From Nitratireductor kimnyeongensis (GTDB taxonomy: Bacteria > Pseudomonadota > Alphaproteobacteria > Rhizobiales > Rhizobiaceae): DNA of 64,000 nt. Where the stretch lies: the NCBI RefSeq assembly GCF_019891395.1, contig NZ_CP078143.1:2741001-2805000 (forward strand), in the 5' to 3' direction. The notes beneath the pieces are model-generated. The model was not told where the DNA came from, searched no databases, and worked only from the letters and a program-made list of their open reading frames with translations. This document shows positions 1 through 10,202 of the stretch, piece after piece. A program made the position numbers and the translations under genes. The stretch's first letter is position 1. Every line of letters begins with the position of its first letter.

Positions 1-437
1 TCTCGCAAGGCGCCCGCCTGCATCGCCTCACCGATCAGCCCCGAGATCGGGCCGTCCTGCATCGCCGCCTTGGCGAAAAAGGCTTGCGCCAGTTCCTGAT
101 CGCGCAAGAGCTCCGACATGACCAGCCGATTCAGGCCCATATATTGCTCACCGGTCAGATGGCCGACATAGGCCCGCACCGCCCCGATCAATTGCTCGCG
201 CAGCCGTGCGTCAGGCCGATAGCGCAGCTTAGGCATGGCCGCGATCTCCTCCAGCAGGATGTCGGTGATCGCGGCAAACAGCAGCTCCTTGCTCGCGAAA
301 TGCTTGTAAAGCGTGCGTTTCGACACCTCGGCGAGATCCGCAATCCGGTTCACGCGCGCGGCCGGGAAGCCCTGCTCGCGAAACTCCTGGACTGCGGCAT
401 CCAAAATATTTTTTCTTTTTTTATCAGTCAGTTTCAT
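1..437 (-). CDS. TetR/AcrR family transcriptional regulator (C-terminus cut off by window edge)
   Basis: Reading the minus strand from the ATG at 437 gives a protein beginning MKLTDKKRKNILDAAVQEF, followed by an HTH of the TetR type (VNRIADLAEVSKRTLYKHF, residues about 29-47). It continues as a helical ligand-binding region and runs off the window start without a stop, so about 145 residues are visible. It lies divergent to the SDR gene at 558. The two GTAAAC-N6-GTTTAC inverted repeats between them are its likely operators, so it probably represses itself and the SDR gene. The inducing ligand is unknown. The family call is firm; the regulon is inferred from position. Confidence 0.88.
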   Translation of the reverse strand, partial: MKLTDKKRKNILDAAVQEFREQGFPAARVNRIADLAEVSKRTLYKHFASKELLFAAITDILLEEIAAMPKLRYRPDARLREQLIGAVRAYVGHLTGEQYMGLNRLVMSELLRDQELAQAFFAKAAMQDGPISGLIGEAMQAGALR

Positions 438-465
438 CGTTTTCGGCCCTGCGCGTCAGAATTTT

Positions 466-483
466 GTAAACACAAAGGTTTAC
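466..483. promoter_or_regulatory. TetR operator copy 1
   Basis: Perfect inverted repeat GTAAAC-ACAAAG-GTTTAC, with 6-bp arms and a 6-bp spacer. It is 28 bp upstream of the tetR start codon, in the tetR/SDR intergenic region. The identical arms recur 40 bp away at 506. The size and symmetry are typical of TetR-family operators. Confidence 0.75.
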
Positions 484-505
484 ATTTTCCGCTGGCTTCA
501 CATAT

Positions 506-523
506 GTAAACAGCGAAGTTTAC
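506..523. promoter_or_regulatory. TetR operator copy 2
   Basis: Perfect inverted repeat GTAAAC-AGCGAA-GTTTAC. It has the same arms and spacer length as the copy at 466 and is offset from it by exactly 40 bp, about four helical turns, so two dimers would bind on the same DNA face. It ends 34 bp before the SDR start codon, a position suited to repression. Confidence 0.75.
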
Positions 524-557
524 AAAAGCAAGCGCCGCAGCGCCATAGGATACACCG

Positions 558-1508
558 ATGAAACATACCCGGTTCGGACCCAAGGGCTGGACGCCCGAGC
601 GCCTCGGCAACCTTGCCGGAAAGACATTTGTCATCACCGGTGCGAATGCCGGTGCGGGCTTCCAGGCGGCGCGCATCCTGCTGAGCAAGGACGCGGAAGT
701 GGTGATGCTGAACCGCAGCGCCGAGAAATCCGCCGCTGCCGTGAAGGAACTGAAACAGGAGTTCGGCGCCGCCGCGCCCGTGCGCTTTGTCCGCATGGAC
801 CTTGCGGAGCAGGCTTCCGTCCGCATGGCGGCTGAGGAGGTGCTGAAGACCACCCCGCGCATCGACGCGCTGATATGCAACGCCGCCATCGCACAGGTGC
901 CGACCCGCAAGCTGACCGCTGACGGCTTCGAGAGCCAGCTCGGCACCAACCATTACGGCCACTTTACCCTGTGCGGGATGCTGTTCGATCGCATCGAGGC
1001 AACGAAGGGCCGGATCGTCGTCGTCGCCAGCCTCGGCTACAACATGGGACTGAAGACGATCCGCTTCGACGACATGAACTGGGACAAGGGCTATGGCGCA
1101 AACGCCGCCTACAGCCAAAGCAAGCTGGCGCAGATGATGTTTGCCTACGAGCTTCAGGACCGGGCGAAGGCCGCCGGCCGCAACGTCGAGGTCTATGTCT
1201 GCCACCCCGGCTCGTCCGCGACTTCGCTGATCTCGACCAGCGGCAGCCGGACGATGCGCCTCGTCTGGTGGCTGATGACCAAGACGCCAATGGTCCAGAC
1301 CGCCGAACAGGGCGCCTATCCGGAGATCATGTGCGCGACGGAGGCGGCGCTTACCGAGCAGCGTGCGCTCTACGGTCCCACTGGGGCCCGGGAGTTCGTC
1401 GGCCCGGTCGGCCGCGGCACACTGAACGCCCACGCTCACGACAAGCCGGTCATGGTCGGGCTGTGGGAGCGGTCCGAGAAGGACACCGGGTTCTGCTGGG
1501 GCCTGTAA
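558..1508 (+). CDS. SDR family NAD(P)-dependent oxidoreductase (retinol dehydrogenase / protochlorophyllide reductase-like)
   Basis: This 316-residue protein belongs to the classical/extended short-chain dehydrogenase family. The cofactor motif TGANAGAG is at residues 27-34, NAA near residue 113, and the catalytic YSQSK tyrosine is at about residue 185. The N-terminal extension before the Rossmann fold and the late insert (LVWWLMTKTPMVQTAEQGA) resemble the WWOX/retinol dehydrogenase/LPOR-like branch. Substrate cannot be told from sequence. It is the only gene divergent from the TetR regulator and is preceded by the two operators, so it is probably induced by a small lipophilic or carbonyl compound. 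A 530-bp gap separates it from the polysaccharide locus. Confidence 0.88.
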   Translation: MKHTRFGPKGWTPERLGNLAGKTFVITGANAGAGFQAARILLSKDAEVVMLNRSAEKSAAAVKELKQEFGAAAPVRFVRMDLAEQASVRMAAEEVLKTTPRIDALICNAAIAQVPTRKLTADGFESQLGTNHYGHFTLCGMLFDRIEATKGRIVVVASLGYNMGLKTIRFDDMNWDKGYGANAAYSQSKLAQMMFAYELQDRAKAAGRNVEVYVCHPGSSATSLISTSGSRTMRLVWWLMTKTPMVQTAEQGAYPEIMCATEAALTEQRALYGPTGAREFVGPVGRGTLNAHAHDKPVMVGLWERSEKDTGFCWGL

Positions 1509-2037
1509 GGACTTCGTAATCCTGCCGACCCCGGACAGGGCAACTGATGAGGGCCGGGACCACAATGGGACGTCGCGATAGCGGCATCTTGGCGTTGGAA
1601 TGCAGAACGTCATTGTTTCGAACATGCCAACACGCAGGCATCGGCTTTTGTCCCGGCCTGATGTTCGAGATCGAGTTGCGATCATTCTCGAAGCGCTTCT
1701 ACCGCGGCGATCATGCCTGGTGAACACACGCATCGCCGAAACGAATGTCGCGCGGCTGCGCCGGATGACCTGTGAGCTTCTGCGGGGATTGTACTGTCCG
1801 AGACGTCCATAGGGGCTGGTCACCCCGGATCATAAGTTGTATGCGCTCGGCTCAACCAAAGCAGGGAACGCGGCTGGATTGCCAGTTGTACGTGTCAGCA
1901 TGAACGCAAGTTTGCGGACAGACGAGAGCTGGATGGTTCGGTCTCAGGTTTCACACCGGTTGACCCCAGGCAGGTGGCATTCGCGCCAGCCTGGCTTTGT
2001 ATGGCAGGCCGGCAATGCCTTGCTTATTGTTGTGTGA
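1509..2037. other. Intergenic region, no supported gene
   Basis: About 530 bp between the SDR gene and the polysaccharide ABC permease. Short open frames at 1600-1812 and 1837-2037 show no recognisable domain, no convincing ribosome binding site and arginine-rich frame-shadow composition. I see no RNA gene. It presumably holds the promoter of the polysaccharide locus, but I could not pick out a clear -35/-10 pair. Confidence 0.5.
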
Positions 2038-2847
2038 ATGGGATCGGTGCGGATGACCTTGATTGAAATGCTCAAAGGGGCGCGCGAGGAGATCGCATCG
2101 GGCTTTCGGCGCTATCCGGTCTGGGTGGCCCTGGCCCGCGAGAGCATTGGCGATCAGCATCGCAGAACCACCCTGGGCCCGCTCTGGCTTGTGCTGAACT
2201 ATTTTCTCTTCGCCGGCGCCTTTGTGGTCGTGTTCGGCCATAGCAACCAGATCGAGAATTTTCCGGCCTATGTGGCGACCGGGCTTTATGTCTGGCTGCT
2301 GATGTCGGAGGCCATCAACATGGCCGTGCCGCTTTTTCGGCGGGAAGCCAACTACATCCAGGGGACGACGCTGCCGCTGTTCGTCTATGTGATGCGCCTT
2401 GCGATGCAGACGGTGATTCGCGGTGCCTATTCCGGTGCGGGCTGGATCGTGCTCATGTTGTTTCTCGTCCAGCCCTCACTGGAGCAATGGCTGATGGCCT
2501 TTGCCGGGCTGGCCGTCATCGTGCTGGCGCTGCCGGCCGTCATCACGGTTTTTGCCCTGCTGGGCGCCTTTTTCCCGGATTTCGAGTTCATAACGAGCAA
2601 TGTGATGCGGGTCGGCATGTTCCTGACGCCGATCTTCTGGATTCACGGCAATGATGGCGGGTTGCGGCAGATGCTTTATGAGTACAATCCCTTCACGCAT
2701 TTCCTGGCCATTGTCCGCGAACCCATCATCAGCGGGGAGCTGCCGGTGATGGAGCTTGTCCTGTGTCTGGGGATCTCGGCCTTTGCCTGGGTCCTGGCAT
2801 TCTTCCTGCTGGGGGCGTTGCGCAAGAAAGTGGTGTTTGTCGTATGA
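2038..2847 (+). CDS. ABC-2 type polysaccharide export permease (Wzm/KpsM-like)
   Basis: A 269-residue integral membrane protein with about six hydrophobic segments. A cytoplasmic N-terminal stretch resembles ABC-2 polysaccharide exporters (VALARESIGDQHRRTTLGPLW is the typical amphipathic lead-in before TM1). With the ATPase encoded at 2844 it would form the transporter that moves a lipid-linked glycan across the inner membrane. Its stop overlaps the next start as ATGA, so the two are translationally coupled. The start may be the ATG at 2038 or an in-frame ATG at 2053; neither has a strong ribosome binding site. UDP-galactopyranose mutase and galactofuranosyltransferase-like genes follow, so the cargo probably contains galactofuranose. 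Confidence 0.9.
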   Translation: MGSVRMTLIEMLKGAREEIASGFRRYPVWVALARESIGDQHRRTTLGPLWLVLNYFLFAGAFVVVFGHSNQIENFPAYVATGLYVWLLMSEAINMAVPLFRREANYIQGTTLPLFVYVMRLAMQTVIRGAYSGAGWIVLMLFLVQPSLEQWLMAFAGLAVIVLALPAVITVFALLGAFFPDFEFITSNVMRVGMFLTPIFWIHGNDGGLRQMLYEYNPFTHFLAIVREPIISGELPVMELVLCLGISAFAWVLAFFLLGALRKKVVFVV

Positions 2848-3569
2848 CGGTTTCGATCAAGGCCCAATCGGTCGGGCTGCGCTATCGCATCCTGCGCCCG
2901 CTCACCCTGCGGCCGAAGGACAAGAGGCTTCTGAAAACGGGCGGGACGATCTCCGGCTCCGGCCGCCGCCAGCATGTGCAGGCGCTCGAGGATGTGAGCT
3001 TCGAGCTTTCTGCCGGTGACCGGCTGGGGCTTGTGGGCGCCAACGGGGCCGGCAAGACGACCCTGTTGAAAATGCTCTACGGCATCATGGAGCCGACCTC
3101 GGGAAGCTTGTCGATCTCGGGCCGTGTCGATGCGCTGTTCAACATCAATCTTGGTTTCAGGCCGGAAGCCACCGGCCGGCGCAACATCGAGCTGCGCGGG
3201 CTGATCAATGGCTGGACCCGGCGGCAGATCGAGGAGGCCATGCCGGAGATCATCGAATTCTCCGAGCTTGGCGATTTCATCGACATGCCCTTCAAGTCCT
3301 ACAGCCAGGGCATGGCCGCGCGGCTGGCCTTCTCCGTGGCAACGACGCTGACACCTGAAATCCTGCTCATGGACGAGTGGATCGGCGCCGGCGACGCGGC
3401 CTTTCAGAAAAAGGCCGGCGAGCGGATGAACGCACTGACGGGGCAGGCGGGCATCGTCGTGCTGGCCAGCCACAATGACAAGCTGATCCAGCGGGTCTGC
3501 AACAAGGTTCTGGTGCTGGAAAAAGGGCGGGTAAAGAAATTCGCGCCGCTGGAGAAGAAACCCGCCTAG
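2844..3569 (+). CDS. ABC transporter ATP-binding protein for polysaccharide export (Wzt/KpsT-like)
   Basis: A 241-residue nucleotide-binding subunit, partner of the permease at 2038. Walker A is GANGAGKTTLL (about residues 64-74), the signature is a degenerate YSQGMAARLAF, and Walker B is ILLMDEWIGAGD, the form with DEW that is characteristic of Wzt/TagH/KpsT polysaccharide ATPases. It ends soon after the H-loop (VLASHNDKLI) and lacks the C-terminal carbohydrate-binding domain seen in some Wzt proteins, so chain-end recognition is not expected. The start was chosen at 2844, overlapping the upstream stop; the open frame extends further upstream inside the permease gene. Confidence 0.92.
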   Translation: MTVSIKAQSVGLRYRILRPLTLRPKDKRLLKTGGTISGSGRRQHVQALEDVSFELSAGDRLGLVGANGAGKTTLLKMLYGIMEPTSGSLSISGRVDALFNINLGFRPEATGRRNIELRGLINGWTRRQIEEAMPEIIEFSELGDFIDMPFKSYSQGMAARLAFSVATTLTPEILLMDEWIGAGDAAFQKKAGERMNALTGQAGIVVLASHNDKLIQRVCNKVLVLEKGRVKKFAPLEKKPA

Positions 3570-3701
3570 CGTGTAACGCGTCTGCCCGCAACGGCGCGTT
3601 GCCCGATGGGTGGTCACGAACAATTTCCGTCTGTAACCCTTGAGATACACGACATGGCGCGATAGGAAAAGCATCGGCTTTACTGCCATGCCCGGCAATG
3701 A

Positions 3702-4892
<1,191 letters not shown>

Positions 4893-4923
4893 AGAACAAA
4901 ATTTGTGGAATGGCGGTGTAAGA

Positions 4924-5697
4924 ATGTCAAAGATTTATATTCAAAGTATGCCGAAGGCAGGGACGTATTTTTTCGGGGCCGTTCTTGAAAAACTAGGACT
5001 GTTGAATTCCGGATTTCATATACACGGCGGCTTTGTACAGCATACCTTGGCATACTCAGATGAAATTAATCGAGAGAGACCGACTGAAACAGAACTTGGT
5101 ATCAATTGGACGACGGTTCTTCCAGCTTTACCAGAAAATAGTTTCTGCTTCGGTCATTTTCCCGCCTCGTTTTCTTCCTGGTGTTTTCCGCGTTACAAAT
5201 ATGTGATTGCGTATAGAGATCCTTCTGAAACCTTGGTCTCCGAATTCATCGACTTCAGGTTTCGACGGCGCGACTTGGCTTGGATTAGTAAAGCCGAAAT
5301 CACAGATGATGGGGAAGCATTTGAGGCTTATCTAACGCTTCATGGCGTGTCTCACCACACAGTTTTATTTTCACACGTCATAGAATTGAGAAGAATTCTA
5401 GTGCGATCTGTAGCTCCTACGATGTTCCATCCTGAAAGGTTCGCTTTCTTTGATTTTAAGAAAGCTCGGGTGAGCGCTCAGGAAATATCGAGGCTGGCTG
5501 ATTTTGTATTAGACGGAAAGAATGACATAGATTCTATTCAAATCCTTAGGGAATCTTTGGAAACTGAAACGAAAACAAAAGCCACAGATTTAAGAATAGA
5601 TAGAGAGGCGCTTTGGACGAGTGAAGCTAAAAACATTTTTGGAAAGAGCCGCCTACCGCATCTGATAGAGGATGCTCAAAAAATAGGATTGTTATAG
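4924..5697 (+). CDS. Sulfotransferase-like protein
   Basis: A 257-residue protein with the sulfotransferase 5'-phosphosulfate-loop form near the N-terminus (MPKAGTYFF, equivalent to PKSGTTW) and a 3'-phosphate-site-like YRDPSETLVSEF at about residue 97-108. This suggests transfer of sulfate from PAPS to a surface glycan or lipid, acting in the cytoplasm. Together with the next gene it is distinctly AT-rich and uses many A/T-ending codons, unlike the GC-rich glf before it, which points to recent acquisition. Start is ATG 4924; the frame stays open a further 51 bp upstream into the glf end. The acceptor is unknown, and no PAPS synthesis genes are in the window. Confidence 0.72.
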   Translation: MSKIYIQSMPKAGTYFFGAVLEKLGLLNSGFHIHGGFVQHTLAYSDEINRERPTETELGINWTTVLPALPENSFCFGHFPASFSSWCFPRYKYVIAYRDPSETLVSEFIDFRFRRRDLAWISKAEITDDGEAFEAYLTLHGVSHHTVLFSHVIELRRILVRSVAPTMFHPERFAFFDFKKARVSAQEISRLADFVLDGKNDIDSIQILRESLETETKTKATDLRIDREALWTSEAKNIFGKSRLPHLIEDAQKIGLL

Positions 5698-5740
5698 AGC
5701 TTTTTGCAACAGTTGAGCCTCCAGGTGGAAAGGTAAGGTG

Positions 5741-6439
5741 ATGGGTTTGGATAATATCCGCGATGTGCGAAACGGAATTGATGTCTGTAGAAAAATTCTG
5801 AGTAGTAGCGATGAAGAATTTTCGTCAAGAAGATTCATTCTAGATTGTATTCTTGATTTTGGGATTATTCCAAATAATTGGGCACTAATGTCACGTTTTG
5901 GGGCAAATAGGAACACATCCCTGTTCGGATTAATACAGTATCCAACTGAGTTTGCTGATTTTCTGATGGCGCTTTCCAGGGTTCCTATAGAAAGCGCCAT
6001 TGAAATTGGCGTTTTTAGAGGAGCTTCATCGTATTTCATATGCTCTGTTCTCCAAAGAGCAAATAAAAATGTAAAATACACGATGCTTGATATTGAGGAT
6101 AATGTTATTGCATTTGATGAATTTAGTAGGTTTTTGAATATTATACCCGCTTTCAAAAAGACAAGTGATGATTTTGCTGGTCAGAAGTTTGATTTCGCGT
6201 TCATTGATGGCGATCATTCTTATGAAGGTGTCAATAAGGATATTATTAATATCGGGAATTTTGCAAAATGCGTCGCATTTCACGACATTTACGGTCATGA
6301 GTATAATAATTTGAATGGCGGAGTGGTTCGAGCATGGCGAGAGTTCGTTCAGGCGCATTGTATGGATATGAGTATTATGGAGTTTTCACACGCGCCTGAG
6401 CAATGGATGGGCTTAGGGTTGGCAATCCGAACGGATTGA
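5741..6439 (+). CDS. Class I SAM-dependent methyltransferase (Methyltransf_24 / CmcI-like)
   Basis: A 232-residue protein. Motif I is AIEIGVFRGASSYF, a later acidic motif is YTMLDIEDN, and FDFAFIDGDHSYEGVNKDI is the signature stretch of the TylF/CmcI/Methyltransf_24 group that often O-methylates sugars or glycan ends. The start was taken as ATG 5741 (GGAAAGG seven bases upstream); GTG 5738 is possible. Like the sulfotransferase before it, the gene is AT-rich and probably arrived with it. Its 3' end overlaps the convergent glycosyltransferase by 27 bp. It probably decorates the exported polysaccharide; the acceptor is unknown. Confidence 0.75.
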   Translation: MGLDNIRDVRNGIDVCRKILSSSDEEFSSRRFILDCILDFGIIPNNWALMSRFGANRNTSLFGLIQYPTEFADFLMALSRVPIESAIEIGVFRGASSYFICSVLQRANKNVKYTMLDIEDNVIAFDEFSRFLNIIPAFKKTSDDFAGQKFDFAFIDGDHSYEGVNKDIINIGNFAKCVAFHDIYGHEYNNLNGGVVRAWREFVQAHCMDMSIMEFSHAPEQWMGLGLAIRTD

Positions 6440-8191
6440 GGTTTCCCAAAATTGCTCCGACGTTATCTGCGGGTAGGCTGTCTTGTAGGCCTCCCGCAAT
6501 TTTTTGTAGCCGAGCAAAAAGCGCAGGCTGAGTGTCGCTACTTTGATTGCTTGTTTTATTCCTCTGAGCTGCTGAAATTGCACCGAGTAGGCTTGTGAGC
6601 CATCGGAGCTGATCACTCGTATCTTCTTTAATCCCCAAAGTATTGGAAGGTGGTTTCGGTCATGCACGCCAACTGTTCCTTCACGCAATGAGAGCCCCAG
6701 GCGCGGTAGGAAATGACCATTCAAAGTTAATTTCATCAAGCGCGCGCGCCACAAAGGGAGGACGCGTGGATACTCATAAACCGCGGTGGGTCGGCCCTCT
6801 CGTTGCTTCCAGCGCTCCTGCTGAACCAAGTCATTTATACTTTTACGCCGATTGCTATGCGTGAGATTGTTTTTGAAATAATCCGGCCCTTCAAGTACGT
6901 CTTCCCAGGAGAGCAAAAGGGAGTCCACGGTTTCATAATGAAGTTTGCAGATGTTTCTGAGTATAAACCATAGAGGAATTAATATTACATAAAACCTATT
7001 GCTTTTCAACTGAGGTGCACTCATGTGCTGAACTAGGCTATTTCTCAAGTCTAGATAAAGAGTCTGTGGAGACTCTTTCTCTTCGAAATCATCTTGAAAT
7101 GATATGACGCCATTGATCGTCTGGATTGAAAACTCATTGTTCAAGGAGAAGCTTATATCGTCTCCACGAACAAAGAAGGGGAAAGGATAGTGCCGAGTAA
7201 GCCCTATCGGAAAGGCAAAGAACCACCAGCCGCCATAGAGCGTTGCCGGATCCGTGTTTTGGGTCTCCCGCTCGATTTCAATGATGGAATTAAACAACCG
7301 TAGATCGGAACCTTTGAAGCGCGGACGGCAAATTCTGTCGAACAGTGCACCATTCTCCCACATTCGCCATTTGTGATTGTTTGCAATCATGGCGCCGGCT
7401 ATCGCGGTATTCTCTTTCGTTGCCAATTGAAGGAAGGCGTAGGTACGGTGGAGATTTTCCATGTGGAACGAGGCGTCGTCGTCCATGAATAGGCAGTGAG
7501 TGTAGCCTGCATTTTTCGCTTCCAAGAGCCCGCGCGCAAAGCCGCCTGATCCGCCGAAATTCGGGTTTTCGATATAGCGGATCTGGTTGTCGGTCTCGAT
7601 CTTCGCCGATTTTCCATTGTCCACCACAAATACGCCGATATCTCCGCTGTAGGGATGGCCCGCCAAATAATCGCGAAGGCGTCGAGAAGTTTCCTCCACT
7701 TGGGCCTCGCGCTTAAAGGTGGTGATAGAGATCGCAAGCTTTATGTCGCGCAAGGGTTGTGTATCTGTGATAAAAGCTGCGCTCTCCAGTGTCCCTTCAG
7801 AGAGCGCTGTCAGCTCGAAATAAAGAATGCCGTTGCGCCATCGTTCATCGCTCCTATCAAGTTCGACGGAGAGGGGAGCTTCCGGTTCGAGCGAGACGAC
7901 ATCGTTGTACAACACCTCCCATGAGCGATTCAGATAGGCGCAATGTACCCGAAGCTGAAAACGGCCAGTGCCTGCAAGCCGAAGAAACAGTTTCCCCAAC
8001 TTACACAGGCGTGACCACTTTCCGATGCTCAGGGCATTGAAGTAGGTGTCGAATGATAGCTTTCCTCCAGGAGAAAAGTGGAAATTCCTTTTCTCGAAAC
8101 TTGCTGCGATCATGCCGCTGGTACGAAAATAGAGCTCGGTTTCAGTGCAGATTTCGTATTCCGGAAAAACCAGGTTCTGGAGGGTAATCAT
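6413..8191 (-). CDS. GlfT2-like galactofuranosyltransferase (GT2 family with N-terminal beta domain)
   Basis: This 592-residue protein has the layout of mycobacterial GlfT2. The N-terminal 160 residues are rich in beta-strand sequence, then a GT-A domain starts at LAISITTFKR. Motifs include NPNFGGSGGFARG, the metal-binding LFMDDDA (Asp 237-239), GGWWFFAFP and the catalytic-loop FVRGDDISFSL, followed by a helical C-terminus. It should add Galf units to a lipid-linked acceptor at the inner membrane, using the product of glf. The His that normally follows in a vwHe-type metal-ligand motif appears as Gln (ISFQDDF), which may affect metal binding. It is transcribed opposite to its neighbours and diverges from the transferase at 8320. 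Confidence 0.85.
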   Translation of the reverse strand: MITLQNLVFPEYEICTETELYFRTSGMIAASFEKRNFHFSPGGKLSFDTYFNALSIGKWSRLCKLGKLFLRLAGTGRFQLRVHCAYLNRSWEVLYNDVVSLEPEAPLSVELDRSDERWRNGILYFELTALSEGTLESAAFITDTQPLRDIKLAISITTFKREAQVEETSRRLRDYLAGHPYSGDIGVFVVDNGKSAKIETDNQIRYIENPNFGGSGGFARGLLEAKNAGYTHCLFMDDDASFHMENLHRTYAFLQLATKENTAIAGAMIANNHKWRMWENGALFDRICRPRFKGSDLRLFNSIIEIERETQNTDPATLYGGWWFFAFPIGLTRHYPFPFFVRGDDISFSLNNEFSIQTINGVISFQDDFEEKESPQTLYLDLRNSLVQHMSAPQLKSNRFYVILIPLWFILRNICKLHYETVDSLLLSWEDVLEGPDYFKNNLTHSNRRKSINDLVQQERWKQREGRPTAVYEYPRVLPLWRARLMKLTLNGHFLPRLGLSLREGTVGVHDRNHLPILWGLKKIRVISSDGSQAYSVQFQQLRGIKQAIKVATLSLRFLLGYKKLREAYKTAYPQITSEQFWETSIRSDCQP

Positions 8192-8319
8192 GAATCACTT
8201 ACCTTGGGAGGGTACAATCATGAGGTGTATTGAACGATCCGGTCGTAAAATCCAACAGGTTTGTGTATGAACCAACTCAAATTTTGTTTTATCCACGTTG
8301 GACAGTGTCGAAAATTTTG

Positions 8320-9219
8320 ATGGCTGATGAAAGCAGGGCCGGTTTGCGCATACGCGTTGCGGTCGTCTCCATGGATCCCGCGTTGCCGGAAGAAAGCGTG
8401 CTTGCGCGGCAGAAAGGGCTTATGGCCGGAGATGTTGTCCGCGTTGTGGCGGGGGAAGCGCAGCCGGAGACGGCCTTTGCCCTGAACTCCATCCCCTCCC
8501 GCCTCAACATGGGCGGGGCCGGCGGGTTTTCCTATGCCATCCTCTCGGCTCTGGCCGGCGGGGCCGAGTGGGTCTGGATCATGGATGACGATGCCTTTCC
8601 GGTCGGTGAGGATTGCCTCAAGACGCTTCTGGAAGAGGCGAAGGCGCGGGGGCTGGAGGTTGTTTCGCCCATCATCGTCGCGCCCGAGGACCAGCAGCGC
8701 CTGTCCTTTCCCTTCCGCGTGAACGGAAAGCTGACGCATGACCGCGCGGCGGTCGAGACGCTGGATTTCATCCCCTCCATGGCGCAGTTCTTCAATGGTG
8801 CGCTTGTGCACCGCGATGTCTTCTTCAAGGTCGGCCTGCCCGACATGCGGCTCTTCATCCGCGGCGATGAGGTGGATTTCATGGTGCGGCTCAGGCGCGC
8901 AGGCATCCGCTTCGGCACGGTCACAAATGCCGTGGTGGCCCACCCGCCGGGCTGGGGCGAGATCGTCCCGATCATTTCCGGCCGCGTCCATGTTCTCATT
9001 CCCGAAACCGAGTTCAAGCGCTATTACTTCTTCCGCAATCGCGGCTATCTGGCGCGCCGGCACCGGCGGCTGAAAAGCTTTGTGGGAGATCTGGTGCTCT
9101 ATCCCTTTGTCTATATCGTCAAGCGGCGGTTCGACTGGGCGGGGCTCGCTTTCTGGTGGCGGGCCTTCCGCGACGGGCTGGCCTATCGCTTCGACCGTGC
9201 GCCGCATCTGAACCCGTGA
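8320..9219 (+). CDS. Glycosyltransferase family 2, GlfT-like
   Basis: The 299-residue protein carries the Galf-transferase type motifs MGGAGGFSYA, VWIMDDDA and FIRGDEVDFMVRL plus a following AHPPGW His. It is odd at the N-terminus: the usual VVTYNR and DNAS nucleotide-binding motifs are absent, replaced by VAVVSMDPALPEES, so donor binding may be altered. The start is uncertain. ATG 8320 leaves room for a divergent promoter, GTG 8305 is possible, and the frame stays open to a TTG at 8230 only 38 bp from the divergent gene. Its stop overlaps the next gene by GTGA. It probably adds Galf or a related sugar in the same pathway. Confidence 0.8.
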   Translation: MADESRAGLRIRVAVVSMDPALPEESVLARQKGLMAGDVVRVVAGEAQPETAFALNSIPSRLNMGGAGGFSYAILSALAGGAEWVWIMDDDAFPVGEDCLKTLLEEAKARGLEVVSPIIVAPEDQQRLSFPFRVNGKLTHDRAAVETLDFIPSMAQFFNGALVHRDVFFKVGLPDMRLFIRGDEVDFMVRLRRAGIRFGTVTNAVVAHPPGWGEIVPIISGRVHVLIPETEFKRYYFFRNRGYLARRHRRLKSFVGDLVLYPFVYIVKRRFDWAGLAFWWRAFRDGLAYRFDRAPHLNP

Positions 9220-10202
9220 CCGGCGTCGAGACGGACACAGACAGGCGGATCGCCAGGGGCGTGGCGGTGGTGGTCGTCACCTATCGGCGGCCCGCCATGC
9301 TGGCGCAACTGCTGGAGAGCGTGGCGGGCTCGACCCTTTTGCCGGAGCACCTCGTCATCATCGACAATGCCAGCGGCGACGAGACGCCCGCCGTGGTGGA
9401 GGCGGCGCGCGCTGCCCTTGGGCCGGTCGAGCTCGACTATCGCCTGCTTGAGCGCAATCTGGGTGGGGCAGGCGGCTTTCACGAGGGGGTTCGCCTGGCC
9501 CACGCGGCCGGCGCGGAATGGATGTGGCTGATGGACGACGATGTGGCGCTCGCCCCTTCCGGGCTCGAGACGCTGCTTGCCCATGCCGGCCGATATCGCT
9601 GCCTGATGGGAGAGCGCGAGAACAGCGACGGCAGGCCGTTCTTCTTCCAGAACGTCTTTTTTCCCGCCCTCGGCGTGGCGCTGCCGCGCCCCGGCAACCT
9701 CTTTCGACGCGCCGATGTATGGCACACGAACCTCGCCACGTTCGAGGGCCTTTTCGTGCACCGCTCGGTGGTCGATGCGATCGGCTTTCCCGATCCGCGC
9801 TTCTTCATCACCTGGGACGATCTCGCCTATGGCTGGCTGGCCTCGCATGTGACCGATGTCGTGTGCGTGAAAGGAGTGGTGCTGCAGCGCCTGCGCCATC
9901 AGAGGCAGATCAGCCTGGGCGTGCGGCATCTGGCCGAGGCGTCGGATCTCTCGCGCTTCTACATGATGCGCAATCGCGGGCTGCTCGTGCACTATCTGCG
10001 CGCGAGGGGCCGCTACAGGCCGATCCCCTTCGCCTTCGGTACGGCGCTGGTCGCCCTCAAGGAAGTCCTGCGGCTGGTGGCGGTGGAGCGCCGGTTGAAG
10101 GGGATGGGAAGCATCACGCGGGGCATGCGCGAGGCGCGGCGCATCGCGCGTGACGATGCGTGGTCGGGCCTGCCTGAGGTGCCGCCGGCAGACCGCCCAT
10201 GA
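9216..10202 (+). CDS. Glycosyltransferase family 2, GlfT1/GlfT2-like
   Basis: A 328-residue GT-A transferase with complete N-terminal motifs (VVVVTYRRPAML, IIDNASGDET), LGGAGGFHEG, MWLMDDDV and a late FITWDDLAYGWL catalytic loop. The set is that of galactofuranosyl- or rhamnosyl-type GT2 enzymes acting on lipid-linked intermediates. Translation starts at GTG 9216, overlapping the stop of the upstream transferase, so the pair is coupled and may act as initiator and polymerase. It ends the polysaccharide locus; a 157-bp gap separates it from the convergent ABC permease. Confidence 0.86.
   Translation: MTGVETDTDRRIARGVAVVVVTYRRPAMLAQLLESVAGSTLLPEHLVIIDNASGDETPAVVEAARAALGPVELDYRLLERNLGGAGGFHEGVRLAHAAGAEWMWLMDDDVALAPSGLETLLAHAGRYRCLMGERENSDGRPFFFQNVFFPALGVALPRPGNLFRRADVWHTNLATFEGLFVHRSVVDAIGFPDPRFFITWDDLAYGWLASHVTDVVCVKGVVLQRLRHQRQISLGVRHLAEASDLSRFYMMRNRGLLVHYLRARGRYRPIPFAFGTALVALKEVLRLVAVERRLKGMGSITRGMREARRIARDDAWSGLPEVPPADRP

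Noticed and set aside
498..1823. 441-residue minus-strand ORF opposite the SDR gene
   Set aside because: Antisense shadow of a gene with clear SDR motifs.
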